DNA of 47,767 bases from Paenibacillus turicensis. Lineage in GTDB: Bacteria; Bacillota; Bacilli; Paenibacillales; Paenibacillaceae. The stretch's first letter is position 1. Every line of letters starts with the position of its first letter. Where the stretch lies: positions 1-47,767 of the forward strand of contig NZ_JAGGKG010000028.1 of NCBI RefSeq assembly GCF_017873435.1, read 5' to 3'. Both the position numbers and the translations under genes were made by a program. A model generated the notes under the pieces. It saw only the letters and a program-made list of their open reading frames with translations. It made no database searches and was not told the origin of the DNA. This document shows positions 41,292-47,767 of the stretch, piece after piece.

Positions 41292-42257
41292 ATGAACAAG
41301 ATGAGTGAAAAAAAATATAAATTTCTTGAGCTAGTAAAGCCAGAAACCTATGCACTAGAGGCATTAGAGGTAGGGGTTACATCTAATTGTAACTTCCGTT
41401 GTGATTATTGCTGTGCATATGAGCGCAACGATGGAAATTCGATTAACGGTAAAGAGGTTATTTCTATTTTAGAGGATATACCTACAATTCGCCGCGTACG
41501 TCTATCTGGTGGAGAAGTGACACTGAAATATGATGATTGCCGTGAAATTGTTGCCTATTGTGCATCTAAAGGTATCGAAACACAATTAAATTCTAACGGT
41601 AGTCTTCTAAATAAGGAGCGGATTGATGCCCTTGCTGAAGCAGGACTCACCACGATTCATATTTCCTTTAACTTTACAGAAGCAGATAAATTCTCAAAGT
41701 ACTACAATATCCACCCAACTGTATACAAAAAAATTCGTGAAAATATTGCTTATTGTGCCCAAACTAGCATTGATACTGTATTAGAAACTTTATTGTTTGC
41801 TGAAACAGAGCATCATATGCATGAAATTAGTGAGCATGTGTATGCGATGGGTGTACGTACTCATGAAATTCAAAACAGCATCATTATGGATCATACCGGT
41901 TGGAAAGCCATTGCAGCTCGTGATGCATTAAAAAAATCAGTTGAAGATTTAATTGCGAATAAAAAAGAAGATACTACCTTGTACTTTACTTGTATGGATC
42001 GCTTTGCAGATGCTATGGGCTTTAAAGAGCAGCCTGGCGTGTATTTCTCCCACTGCATTGAAGGAATGAAGCAACTCCACCTTCATGGTAATGGTGATAT
42101 CCTAATTTCGGAGCTATGCCATCCTGTTATTATCGGAAATATTTATAAGGGCACCTCCTTAAAAGACATTTATTCTAACATGCCTGCACCATTAGAACGT
42201 TATCTTGATAAACGTCCTTGCCCTGCCCTGGATGCCTTGTTCCCACAGGGTGTTTAA
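41292..42257 (+). CDS. Radical SAM protein
   Basis: The 321-residue protein binds a 4Fe-4S cluster through Cys33, Cys37 and Cys40 (CNFRCDYC); the SAM-contacting RLSGGEVTL follows at about 75. It belongs to the MoaA-like branch. Extra cysteines near the C-terminus (SHCIEG, SELCHPVIIGN, KRPCP) resemble a reduced SPASM-like region for a second cluster, typical of enzymes that modify peptides. The substrate is unknown. GGGAG precedes ATG 41292; ATG 41301 is an alternative. Cysteine-rich and other small proteins follow. Confidence 0.85.
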   Translation: MNKMSEKKYKFLELVKPETYALEALEVGVTSNCNFRCDYCCAYERNDGNSINGKEVISILEDIPTIRRVRLSGGEVTLKYDDCREIVAYCASKGIETQLNSNGSLLNKERIDALAEAGLTTIHISFNFTEADKFSKYYNIHPTVYKKIRENIAYCAQTSIDTVLETLLFAETEHHMHEISEHVYAMGVRTHEIQNSIIMDHTGWKAIAARDALKKSVEDLIANKKEDTTLYFTCMDRFADAMGFKEQPGVYFSHCIEGMKQLHLHGNGDILISELCHPVIIGNIYKGTSLKDIYSNMPAPLERYLDKRPCPALDALFPQGV

Positions 42258-42338
42258 CCTTTAAGTACCTACGTGAAAAAAGGTATACCTTCTCCCCTAA
42301 ATGTTAATCCTACTTAACAGGGAAGGAGGTGAGTTCAC

Positions 42339-42494
42339 ATGGCCGCTGATGTAAAATGCGAAGTGAACAGTTGTAACTTCCATGCAGCAGGTAATAAATG
42401 TACTGCTTCATCCATTTATGTTGTTTATAACAAAGGGAATCATGCTCGCAGCTCCGAAGAAACAGATTGCAAAACGTTCCAACCTAAAATGTAG
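42339..42494 (+). CDS. DUF1540 cysteine-rich small protein
   Basis: The 51-residue protein has the DUF1540 pattern: VKCEVNSCNFHAAGNKCTASSI, then ETDCKTFQPK. Four conserved cysteines could bind a metal. Such proteins are common in spore-formers and some are spore-associated. GGAAGGAGGTGA precedes the ATG; a terminator follows nine bases after the stop. It lies 80 bases after the radical SAM gene. Confidence 0.85.
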   Translation: MAADVKCEVNSCNFHAAGNKCTASSIYVVYNKGNHARSSEETDCKTFQPKM

Positions 42495-42502
42495 ACATGA
42501 AT

Positions 42503-42537
42503 AAACCTCCGTCCATAAATAATGAACGGAGGTTTTA
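42503..42537 (+). terminator. Terminator after DUF1540 gene
   Basis: AAACCTCCGT and CAT pair with ATG and ACGGAGGTTT, followed by TTAAATTT. Confidence 0.75.
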
Positions 42538-42569
42538 AATTTGCAAACTGCTTATTCAAACGGTAGGGA

Positions 42570-42689
42570 TTAGATAAATGCTCTAGAAACAATAACTAAC
42601 AAGATGAACAATACTAAAATTGTTCCAGTAGAAGTCCATAATGCTGCTGCACCCAAACCTACTCCATTTCCGCCATAACATTCTGACAT
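42570..42689 (-). CDS. YjcZ family sporulation protein
   Basis: The 39-residue peptide has a Gly/Ala-rich start (MSECYGGNGVGLGAAA) and one membrane helix (TILVLFILLVIVSRAFI), the build of the YjcZ/YczN sporulation family. GAGGAGG lies nine bases before the ATG. Convergent with the DUF1540 gene. Confidence 0.85.
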   Translation of the reverse strand: MSECYGGNGVGLGAAALWTSTGTILVLFILLVIVSRAFI

Positions 42690-42867
42690 TCGTTTCGCCT
42701 CCTCTGTGAGTATGTGATATCATATTGCAGTTCCTCCTATTTAGCCACGGCGAATGCACATTTATAACGCGAAAAACCTTATGTCACAATTGTAGCTATA
42801 TGCCTATACAAAATGAATCCATTTATGCATATGATAATGTACATACGGTGAAAAGCAGGTGATTCCT

Positions 42868-43092
42868 TTGGCAAAAAATAAAACAAAGTCAAAACAAACA
42901 GAGCAAAGCTTAGTAGAAGACGAAATTTCCGCAGAAGATCTTGCTTTAATCAGTGCTGCATTTAGCACACTTGCACAGGCATTTACATTTCTTTCATTAC
43001 TCAAGGTAAGAGAGGACACCCAGCAAGCGGAAAATCAACCAGGCTTAGAGGGGCTGGAAATCAATTTACCCCCCTTCCGTCGTAGATCATAA
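42868..43092 (+). CDS. Small acidic protein, probably spore-associated, unknown
   Basis: The 74-residue protein has a Lys/Gln-rich start (AKNKTKSKQTEQ), an acidic stretch, a helix-forming hydrophobic middle (EDLALISAAFSTLAQAFTFLSLL) and a polar tail ending in FRRRS. No family recognised. TTG 42868 fits the AGGTGA site; a GTG three codons upstream overlaps that site. It stands in a run of very small genes, some spore-related. Confidence 0.55.
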   Translation: MAKNKTKSKQTEQSLVEDEISAEDLALISAAFSTLAQAFTFLSLLKVREDTQQAENQPGLEGLEINLPPFRRRS

Positions 43093-43207
43093 ACTGTACT
43101 TTAAATCACATTTCATAAAAATAAAATCTCTATGTCTAGGCACTTCCCCAGTTTAACTTGCATAACATAAACACAGAGGGAAAAAACAAAGCATGGAGGT
43201 ATATAAT

Positions 43208-43531
43208 ATGGCATTACAAGAAGGACGCAACGAAGTGGTGTATCAAGCCAATGAACAGACGGTTAAGGTGTTGCAACAGGTTACAACTGAAGTACACACT
43301 ATTTGTAAACAACACACTGGTAAGTTCGTACGTGTGCAAACTGTAGATGGGCTTACGTATGAAGGAAAAATTTTGTATACACATGCGGGATACTTACATT
43401 TAATCGTAGCAGGACCAGAGGTAGAGGCAAATCGCGGGTTATTTAATCCGTATTGGAACAATTATAATAGCTATAACAATGTGGTATTGCCGCTGGTATT
43501 ATATAATTTGTTAGTGATTTCGTTGCTGTAA
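43208..43531 (+). CDS. Small protein with Sm-like fold, unknown
   Basis: The 107-residue protein has a central segment HTGKFVRVQTVDGLTYEGKILY followed by HLIVAG, reading like an LSm/Hfq-type beta-barrel strand pair. The end is aromatic and Asn-rich (NPYWNNYNSYNN) then hydrophobic. Similar proteins are found in Bacillales spore-formers, where coat association is plausible. The start follows ATGGAGG. Function unknown. Confidence 0.6.
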   Translation: MALQEGRNEVVYQANEQTVKVLQQVTTEVHTICKQHTGKFVRVQTVDGLTYEGKILYTHAGYLHLIVAGPEVEANRGLFNPYWNNYNSYNNVVLPLVLYNLLVISLL

Positions 43532-43557
43532 TAATAAGTGGCTCTATTTAGAAATAA

Positions 43558-43620
43558 GTACTTAATAACAACCGGAGGCTGGTAGCAGCGATCGAGAGAG
43601 TTCTTGCGATTGTTATTAAT
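43558..43620. repeat. Mini hairpin element related to the structured repeat
   Basis: TTAATAACAA and TTGTTATTAA are the arms of a 60-base hairpin. Read on the minus strand it contains AACAATCGCAAGAAC and GTTGTTATTAAGTA, close to the 3' part of copy B. It may be a truncated, inverted copy. TACTTAATAACAA also pairs with TTGTTATTAAGTA at 43877-43889. Confidence 0.4.
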
Positions 43621-43647
43621 TATTAGTAATATATCCAAAATTTTAAT

Positions 43648-43715
43648 AAGCGTTAAGTTTTAAGGGGCATTTTAAGATTTCTAACTTTCCCCTTAAAGCT
43701 TAACGCTTTATTTTC
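43648..43715 (+). terminator. Strong hairpin terminator
   Basis: AAGCGTTAAG and TTTAAGGGG pair with CCCCTTAAA and CTTAACGCTT, followed by TATTTTC. It lies about 115 bases past the Sm-like protein gene and may also insulate it from pstB. Confidence 0.7.
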
Positions 43716-43733
43716 TTAACTGCCAAATCAGTG

Positions 43734-43887
43734 CTTAATAACGATAAAACGAAGAGACAGGTAGATTCTGGAGAAGCGATAGCGTTCGTATTTAAAATCA
43801 GATTATAACTTTAAAAGTTCATTCTATATAATCTGACTTTAACAACGATCGTAAGAACGAACTGGAACGTAGAAAATTGTTATTAAG
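43734..43887. repeat. Structured repeat element, copy B
   Basis: Outer stem CTTAATAAC (43734-43742) with GTTATTAAG (43879-43887); inner stem TCAGATTATA (43798-43807) with TATAATCTGA (43827-43836). Contains GATTCTGGAGAAG, CGTTCGTATTT and AACAACGATCGTAAGAAC as in copy A. It ends seven bases from the pstB stop codon. Confidence 0.65.
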
Positions 43888-43893
43888 TATTTC

Positions 43894-44688
43894 TTAACCA
43901 AATCTACCCGAAATATAATCCGCAGTCCGTTGATCGCTTGGATTAGTAAACATAACTGGTGTTTCTTCAAATTCAACCAGCTCCCCCATGAGGAAAAAGG
44001 CGGTTTTGTCCGACACACGAGCGGCTTGCTGCATGTTATGGGTGACAATTACAATACAATAATCCTCTTTCAGCTCTGTAATGAGCTCCTCAATCTTAGA
44101 GCTAGAGACTGGATCTAATGCGGATGCTGGCTCATCCATAAGTATAATTTGCGGATTTACCGCAATTGAACGTGCGATACACAACCTTTGCTGTTGTCCT
44201 CCAGAGAGGGAAAGCGCTGATTTATGCAAACGATCCTTCGTTTCATTCCAAATCGCCGCTTTTGTTAAAGACTCCTCTACAATTTGATCCAGCTTCTTTT
44301 TATCTTTAATTCCATGGTAACGTGGACCAAAGGCAATATTGTCGTAAATCGATTTATGAAAAGGGTTAGGTCGTTGCCAGACCATACCTATTTTTTGTCG
44401 TAGCAAAACAACATCGGTTTTAGAGTCATTAATATTTTCGCCCTCAATCCAAATATCCCCCGTAATTTTAGCACCGTCAACAAGATCGTTCATGCGGTTT
44501 AAGCTACGTAAGAAGGTTGATTTTCCGCAACCGGAAGGACCAATAAGTGCAGTTACTTGCTTTCCTGCAAAATCAAGCGAAATATCTTTTACAGCATGCT
44601 TTTCGCCATAAAATACATTTAGGTTTTTTACTGACAAAGCAATATTTAAAGCTGTCTCTGAGACAGTATCTAATGTCGCATTTTCCAT
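43894..44688 (-). CDS. pstB: Phosphate ABC transporter ATP-binding protein PstB
   Basis: The 264-residue ATPase has Walker A GPSGCGKS, the PstB-typical [18 protein letters not shown]-loop [15 protein letters not shown], signature [14 protein letters not shown], Walker [14 protein letters not shown] and [17 protein letters not shown]. It energises high-affinity phosphate import. Last gene of the pst operon, 12 bases after pstA. No phoU follows. Confidence 0.96.
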   Translation of the reverse strand: MENATLDTVSETALNIALSVKNLNVFYGEKHAVKDISLDFAGKQVTALIGPSGCGKSTFLRSLNRMNDLVDGAKITGDIWIEGENINDSKTDVVLLRQKIGMVWQRPNPFHKSIYDNIAFGPRYHGIKDKKKLDQIVEESLTKAAIWNETKDRLHKSALSLSGGQQQRLCIARSIAVNPQIILMDEPASALDPVSSSKIEELITELKEDYCIVIVTHNMQQAARVSDKTAFFLMGELVEFEETPVMFTNPSDQRTADYISGRFG

Positions 44689-44700
44689 CCCTTTTCCCTC

Positions 44701-45588
44701 CTATTTACCTGCTGTAAATTTACGATGCATCCATCTGCCAAGTAAACGAGCACACACATTAAACAGAAGCACAGTGATAATGAGCACTGCCGAAGCACCT
44801 GCAGCAATTTCTGCAGCATCTGGCGCTAAGCCTTCTGCATTTATTTTCCAGATGTGAACAGCTAACGTCTCAGCAGGACGAAATGGATTTAAGGGAGAGG
44901 TAGGATTAAGTGGATTCCAATCGGTAAAATCCAATCTAGGGCTACTCATCCCTGCGGTAAATAACAATGCCGCAGCTTCACCAAATACACGGCCTGCCGA
45001 TAAAATTGTCCCTGTTAAAATCGTTGGCATCGCAATTGGAAGCATAACTGATTTAATTGTTTTCCATTTGGACAAGCCAAGTGCAAGACTTGCTTCCTTT
45101 TGCGGTAATGGAACTCCAGCTAGGCCTTGCTCTGTAATCCGTACCATTAAGGGTAAATTAAATACGGTTAACGCTAACGCACCTGAAAACAAGGAAAACC
45201 CAAAATCAAACATATTAACAAAAACTAATAGTCCAAATAAACCTACAACGATAGACGGGAAAGAGGATAACACCTCTACAATAAGTCGAATAAAATTAGT
45301 CACTTTCCCTGGCTTCGCATATTGGCTCATATAAATACCAGCACCTAAGCCAAGGGGAATCGTAATGATCATCGTTAAAAATAAAAGAAAGATGGAATTA
45401 AATAATTGCGGACCAATTCCCCCACCTGCATTGATGGATTGAGGTGCAGAGGTTAAGAAATGAAAGCTAATATGACCTACACCACGAAATAAAATAAAAC
45501 CTAATAAACCTGCCATAATGAGTACAATTATGCTAGCAATAGCAATAATGACGGTGGTAGCGATTTTATCTGCTGTTTTTGCATTCAT
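44701..45588 (-). CDS. pstA: Phosphate ABC transporter permease PstA
   Basis: The 295-residue permease has six membrane segments and the PstA pattern (GGIGPQLFNSIFLLFLTMIITIPLGLGAGIYMSQY; coupling loop EASLALGLSKWKTIKSVMLPIAMPTILTG). ATG 45588 behind AAGGAGAG is preferred over upstream in-frame codons lying inside pstC. Its ATGA overlaps the pstC stop by four bases. Confidence 0.95.
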   Translation of the reverse strand: MNAKTADKIATTVIIAIASIIVLIMAGLLGFILFRGVGHISFHFLTSAPQSINAGGGIGPQLFNSIFLLFLTMIITIPLGLGAGIYMSQYAKPGKVTNFIRLIVEVLSSFPSIVVGLFGLLVFVNMFDFGFSLFSGALALTVFNLPLMVRITEQGLAGVPLPQKEASLALGLSKWKTIKSVMLPIAMPTILTGTILSAGRVFGEAAALLFTAGMSSPRLDFTDWNPLNPTSPLNPFRPAETLAVHIWKINAEGLAPDAAEIAAGASAVLIITVLLFNVCARLLGRWMHRKFTAGK

Positions 45589-46487
45589 CGTCTCGCTCTC
45601 CTTTCCAGCCATCTTACTAAGAATACGAAAATAAAGGTCATTAGCATCAAGATTAGAGCTAGTGTCCATAACACGTTATTTTGTACAGATCCTGTAACTG
45701 TATTACCCATACTTAATGTAATGACACTAGTTAAGGTTGAAGTTGACTCAAATAAGGAGCTAGGAATATGCGGTGCATTACCAATAACCATCTGTACAGC
45801 CAAGGCTTCGCCAAACGCACGAGCCATGCCCAATACTACCCCTGTTAATAAAGAAGGCATTGTAGTTGGAAGAACTGTACGGTATAGTGTTTGCCATCTA
45901 GTTGCCCCTAATGCGTAGGAAGCTTCTTTTAAACCACCTGGCAAGGCTGACAATGCATCTGATGCAATGGAGGTGATCGTAGGCAAGATCATAATGGACA
46001 ATACAGTTGCTCCCGCTGCTATACCAAGCCCTTGGCCTGGAAATACGTCCCGATAAAAAGGTACAATGACACTTAAACCTACAAATCCATATACAACCGA
46101 AGGTATACCTGCAAGTAATTCAATGACAGGCTGCATATATTTTTTACCAACTTTAGGCATAATTTCAACCATAAATAAAGCCGCACAAATACTAAGTGGT
46201 GCTGCAATTAGTGCTGCTAAAATAGAGGTACTAAATGAACCAAAAATAAATGGCAATGCACCAAAAATCGGATTATCCCCTTCTGGCATCCACTCTACAC
46301 CTGTAAATACTTCTTTTAAGCTAACCCCATTTGTTATAAATGTACTAACCCCTTTAGAGGCGACAAAGTACACCATAGAAAAAATAGTAATGATCAAAAG
46401 AAAAATACAGACTGAAGCAAATATTTTCCCTCTCCACTCTTCAATTATATGATGTTGTAACTTATTTTTTTGGCCGGACTGTGCCAT
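45585..46487 (-). CDS. pstC: Phosphate ABC transporter permease PstC
   Basis: The 300-residue permease is of PstC type: FIFGSFSTSILAALIAAPLSICAALFMVEIMP, ELLAGIPSVVYGFVGL and the coupling loop EASYALGATRWQTLYRTVLPTTMPSLLTG. Forms the membrane channel with PstA. Two adjacent ATG codons follow AGGGAG; the second has the better spacing. Confidence 0.95.
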   Translation of the reverse strand: MAQSGQKNKLQHHIIEEWRGKIFASVCIFLLIITIFSMVYFVASKGVSTFITNGVSLKEVFTGVEWMPEGDNPIFGALPFIFGSFSTSILAALIAAPLSICAALFMVEIMPKVGKKYMQPVIELLAGIPSVVYGFVGLSVIVPFYRDVFPGQGLGIAAGATVLSIMILPTITSIASDALSALPGGLKEASYALGATRWQTLYRTVLPTTMPSLLTGVVLGMARAFGEALAVQMVIGNAPHIPSSLFESTSTLTSVITLSMGNTVTGSVQNNVLWTLALILMLMTFIFVFLVRWLERRARR

Positions 46488-46510
46488 CATACCGCTCCCT
46501 TTATCCAGCG

Positions 46511-46547
46511 CAGAAAAGAGGCGGCTAATCTGCGCCTCTTTTCCTGC
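46511..46547 (-). terminator. Intercistronic hairpin between pstS and pstC
   Basis: GAAAAGAGGCG pairs with CGCCTCTTTTC around a short loop; outer GCAG/CTGC extends it. The T residues are within the arm, so it is either a partial terminator or an mRNA-stabilising hairpin that keeps pstS expression above pstCAB. Confidence 0.65.
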
Positions 46548-46606
46548 AGCATTGATGTAATGCAGGTCATGCTAATATGCTAATTTTACTTTTAGTATAG
46601 GCTTTA

Positions 46607-47554
46607 TTACTTGTTCGTAATTTTACCTTCAATATCACGTTCAATTTGCATTTTGCTTACTGGAATGTAACCCAACTTAGTTACTGCGCCATTTTGTACT
46701 TCATCAGATACCATGTAATCTAGGAAAGCTTTGGCAATTTCATTTGGCTCACCTTTTGTATACATGTGCTCATAAGCCCATACTGCATATTGTCCGCTTG
46801 CTACATTATCTACAGTAGCTTCCACACCTTCATATTTCACAGCTTTCACTGTATCGTTCAAGTAAGACAATGCAAGGTAACCAATTGCCCCTGGCGTGTC
46901 AGCAACCAGCTTTCTTACGTTACCTGATGATTCCTCTTGTACCGAACCTTTAATATCGGCAGATTTTGTACCAAGTGCATATTTTTCAAAAGTAGCACGT
47001 GTACCAGAGCTCGAAGGACGGTTAATAATTTGAATGGCTTGATCTGGGCCGCCAACTTCTTTCCAGTTTGTAATTTTACCTGTGAAAATACCAACCAGCT
47101 GATCTTTGGTTAAATTATCTACTGTGATTGACGGATTAACTACAGCAGCCATGGCTACTACAGCGACCTTGTGGTCTACTAGTTCTTTTGCTTTATCTGC
47201 ATCAAGCTTTTCTTCTGCAAACACATCAGAGTTACCGATATCTGCTTGTCCGCCAGATACTTGAGTTAAACCAGTACCACTACCACCAGCTTGGACTTGA
47301 ATTGAAACTTTCGGATTTTTATCCATAAATGACTTAGATGCTTCGTCCACTAATGGCATTAAAGCAGAAGAACCTAAAGATAATAAGTTGCCAGATAGCT
47401 CTGAGGTAGTATTTTCACCTTTGGCTGTATTTTCAGTTTTAGACCCATTTCCATCCTTTGCAGTCCCATTTTTGGATGCACCATTGCTTTGCCCACAGGC
47501 TGCCAAAGTCACGCTTAGGATTAAAGTTAAAACTAACATTAACGATTTTTTCAT
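46607..47554 (-). CDS. pstS: Phosphate-binding lipoprotein PstS
   Basis: The 315-residue protein has a lipobox ending at Cys20 (VTLAAC), a Gly/Ser/Asn/Lys-rich linker of about 30 residues, then the PstS fold: LLSLGSSALMPLVDEA, QAGGSGTGLTQVSGGQADIGNSD and INRPSSSGTRATFEKY, whose Ser, Arg and Asp residues bind phosphate. It hands phosphate to PstCA. AAGGGGGC lies before the ATG. First gene of the operon, preceded by PhoP boxes. Confidence 0.96.
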   Translation of the reverse strand: MKKSLMLVLTLILSVTLAACGQSNGASKNGTAKDGNGSKTENTAKGENTTSELSGNLLSLGSSALMPLVDEASKSFMDKNPKVSIQVQAGGSGTGLTQVSGGQADIGNSDVFAEEKLDADKAKELVDHKVAVVAMAAVVNPSITVDNLTKDQLVGIFTGKITNWKEVGGPDQAIQIINRPSSSGTRATFEKYALGTKSADIKGSVQEESSGNVRKLVADTPGAIGYLALSYLNDTVKAVKYEGVEATVDNVASGQYAVWAYEHMYTKGEPNEIAKAFLDYMVSDEVQNGAVTKLGYIPVSKMQIERDIEGKITNK

Positions 47555-47590
47555 TTCAAGTGTTGCCCCCTTGATTTATTTGTTACCTTG

Positions 47591-47644
47591 ATTATAAAAA
47601 CCATGCATTAACTCCCTGTATTCGTTTTGTAAACGCAATGTAAA
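47591..47644 (-). promoter_or_regulatory. PhoP box array and -10 of pst operon
   Basis: On the minus strand TTTACA (47639-47644), TTTACA (47628-47633), AATACA (47617-47622) and TTAATG (47606-47611) recur every 11 bases. This is the direct-repeat layout of Bacillus PhoP boxes (TTWACA with 5-base spacers). TATAAT (47591-47596) follows 9 bases later. Phosphate starvation should activate pstSCAB. Confidence 0.8.
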
Positions 47645-47681
47645 AAATAAAAAGAACACATCCGCAAATGCGAATGATATG

Positions 47682-47743
47682 CTCCCATCATAGTAGACAG
47701 TAGAAAAAACAAAAATTCTACTTCTACCATGATGGGAGTTTTT
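47682..47743. terminator. Long hairpin near right edge
   Basis: CTCCCATCAT (47682-47691) pairs with ATGATGGGAG (47729-47738), continued by AGTAGAA/TTCTACT inside. TTTTTA follows on the plus side. No plus-strand gene ends here, so it may terminate a minus-strand gene entering from the right or an unannotated plus-strand transcript. Confidence 0.5.
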
Positions 47744-47767
47744 ATAGTGTCTAAAAGAAGCAAGATA

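Noticed and set aside
43894..46487. Long reading frames opposite the pst genes and opposite other operons
   Set aside because: They lack ribosome sites and recognisable protein patterns and mirror the codon bias of the true genes.
1..47767. CRISPR arrays, intact insertion sequences or attachment sites
   Set aside because: No regularly spaced short repeats, transposase or integrase genes were seen; only a possible intron end and a phage remnant.

Overview
The window looks like chromosome of a low-GC, endospore-forming Firmicute of the order Bacillales (Paenibacillaceae such as Brevibacillus or Paenibacillus is my guess; the species cannot be fixed from sequence alone). The reasons are AAGGAGG-type ribosome binding sites with many TTG/GTG starts, Fur/PhoP/CcpA-type control sites, TPP and glycine riboswitches with intrinsic terminators, a YjcZ-type sporulation peptide, a DUF1540 protein and a TxpA/Fst-like type I toxin.

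Layout. 1-3.3 kb: a possible group II intron end at the left edge, a secreted protein with a perfect palindrome at its promoter, a DUF4127 protein, and an overlapping gene pair resembling the split sigma factor SigO/RsoA. 3.3-6.9 kb: a VOC protein, tRNA-Lys, an SDR, a decayed LysR gene and a luciferase-like monooxygenase. 7-12 kb: a GH127-type beta-L-arabinofuranosidase with an AraC regulator, then a serine hydrolase. 12-12.9 kb: gene debris, a complete type I toxin-antitoxin locus and a phage head-protein remnant. 12.9-16.5 kb: TPP-riboswitch-controlled thiM-tenA (thiamine salvage), divergent from a UbiD-type hydroxyarylate decarboxylase and its small D subunit.

16.6-24 kb: a VOC protein, a membrane protein, DUF2200, a Fur-controlled siderophore ABC importer (lipoprotein, two permeases, ATPase), and an SDR/TetR divergent pair sharing a palindromic operator. 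24-29.2 kb: an unusual flavoenzyme module, consisting of an FMN reductase plus a three-domain FMN_red/FMN_bind/FAD_binding_2 reductase, divergent from a LysR regulator and an ApbE flavin transferase that should flavinylate it. 29.2-37 kb: DUF4303, tRNA-Ala, then three tandem serine hydrolase paralogues running directly into an ABC-2 exporter (two permeases, ATPase), with a consensus cre site upstream.

37-39 kb: two large structured intergenic elements and a glycine riboswitch in front of an amino-acid permease. 39-43.5 kb: a methyltransferase, a Fur-like box, a LuxR regulator, a radical SAM protein and a group of very small, probably spore-associated proteins. 43.5-47.7 kb: a second copy of the structured element, then pstSCAB on the minus strand behind a four-repeat PhoP box. 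The observations I rank highest are the flavinylated reductase whose expected fumarate-binding histidine is absent, the structured repeat family with covarying stems, the type I toxin locus, the serine-hydrolase/exporter operon, and the split-sigma pair behind a LexA-like box.
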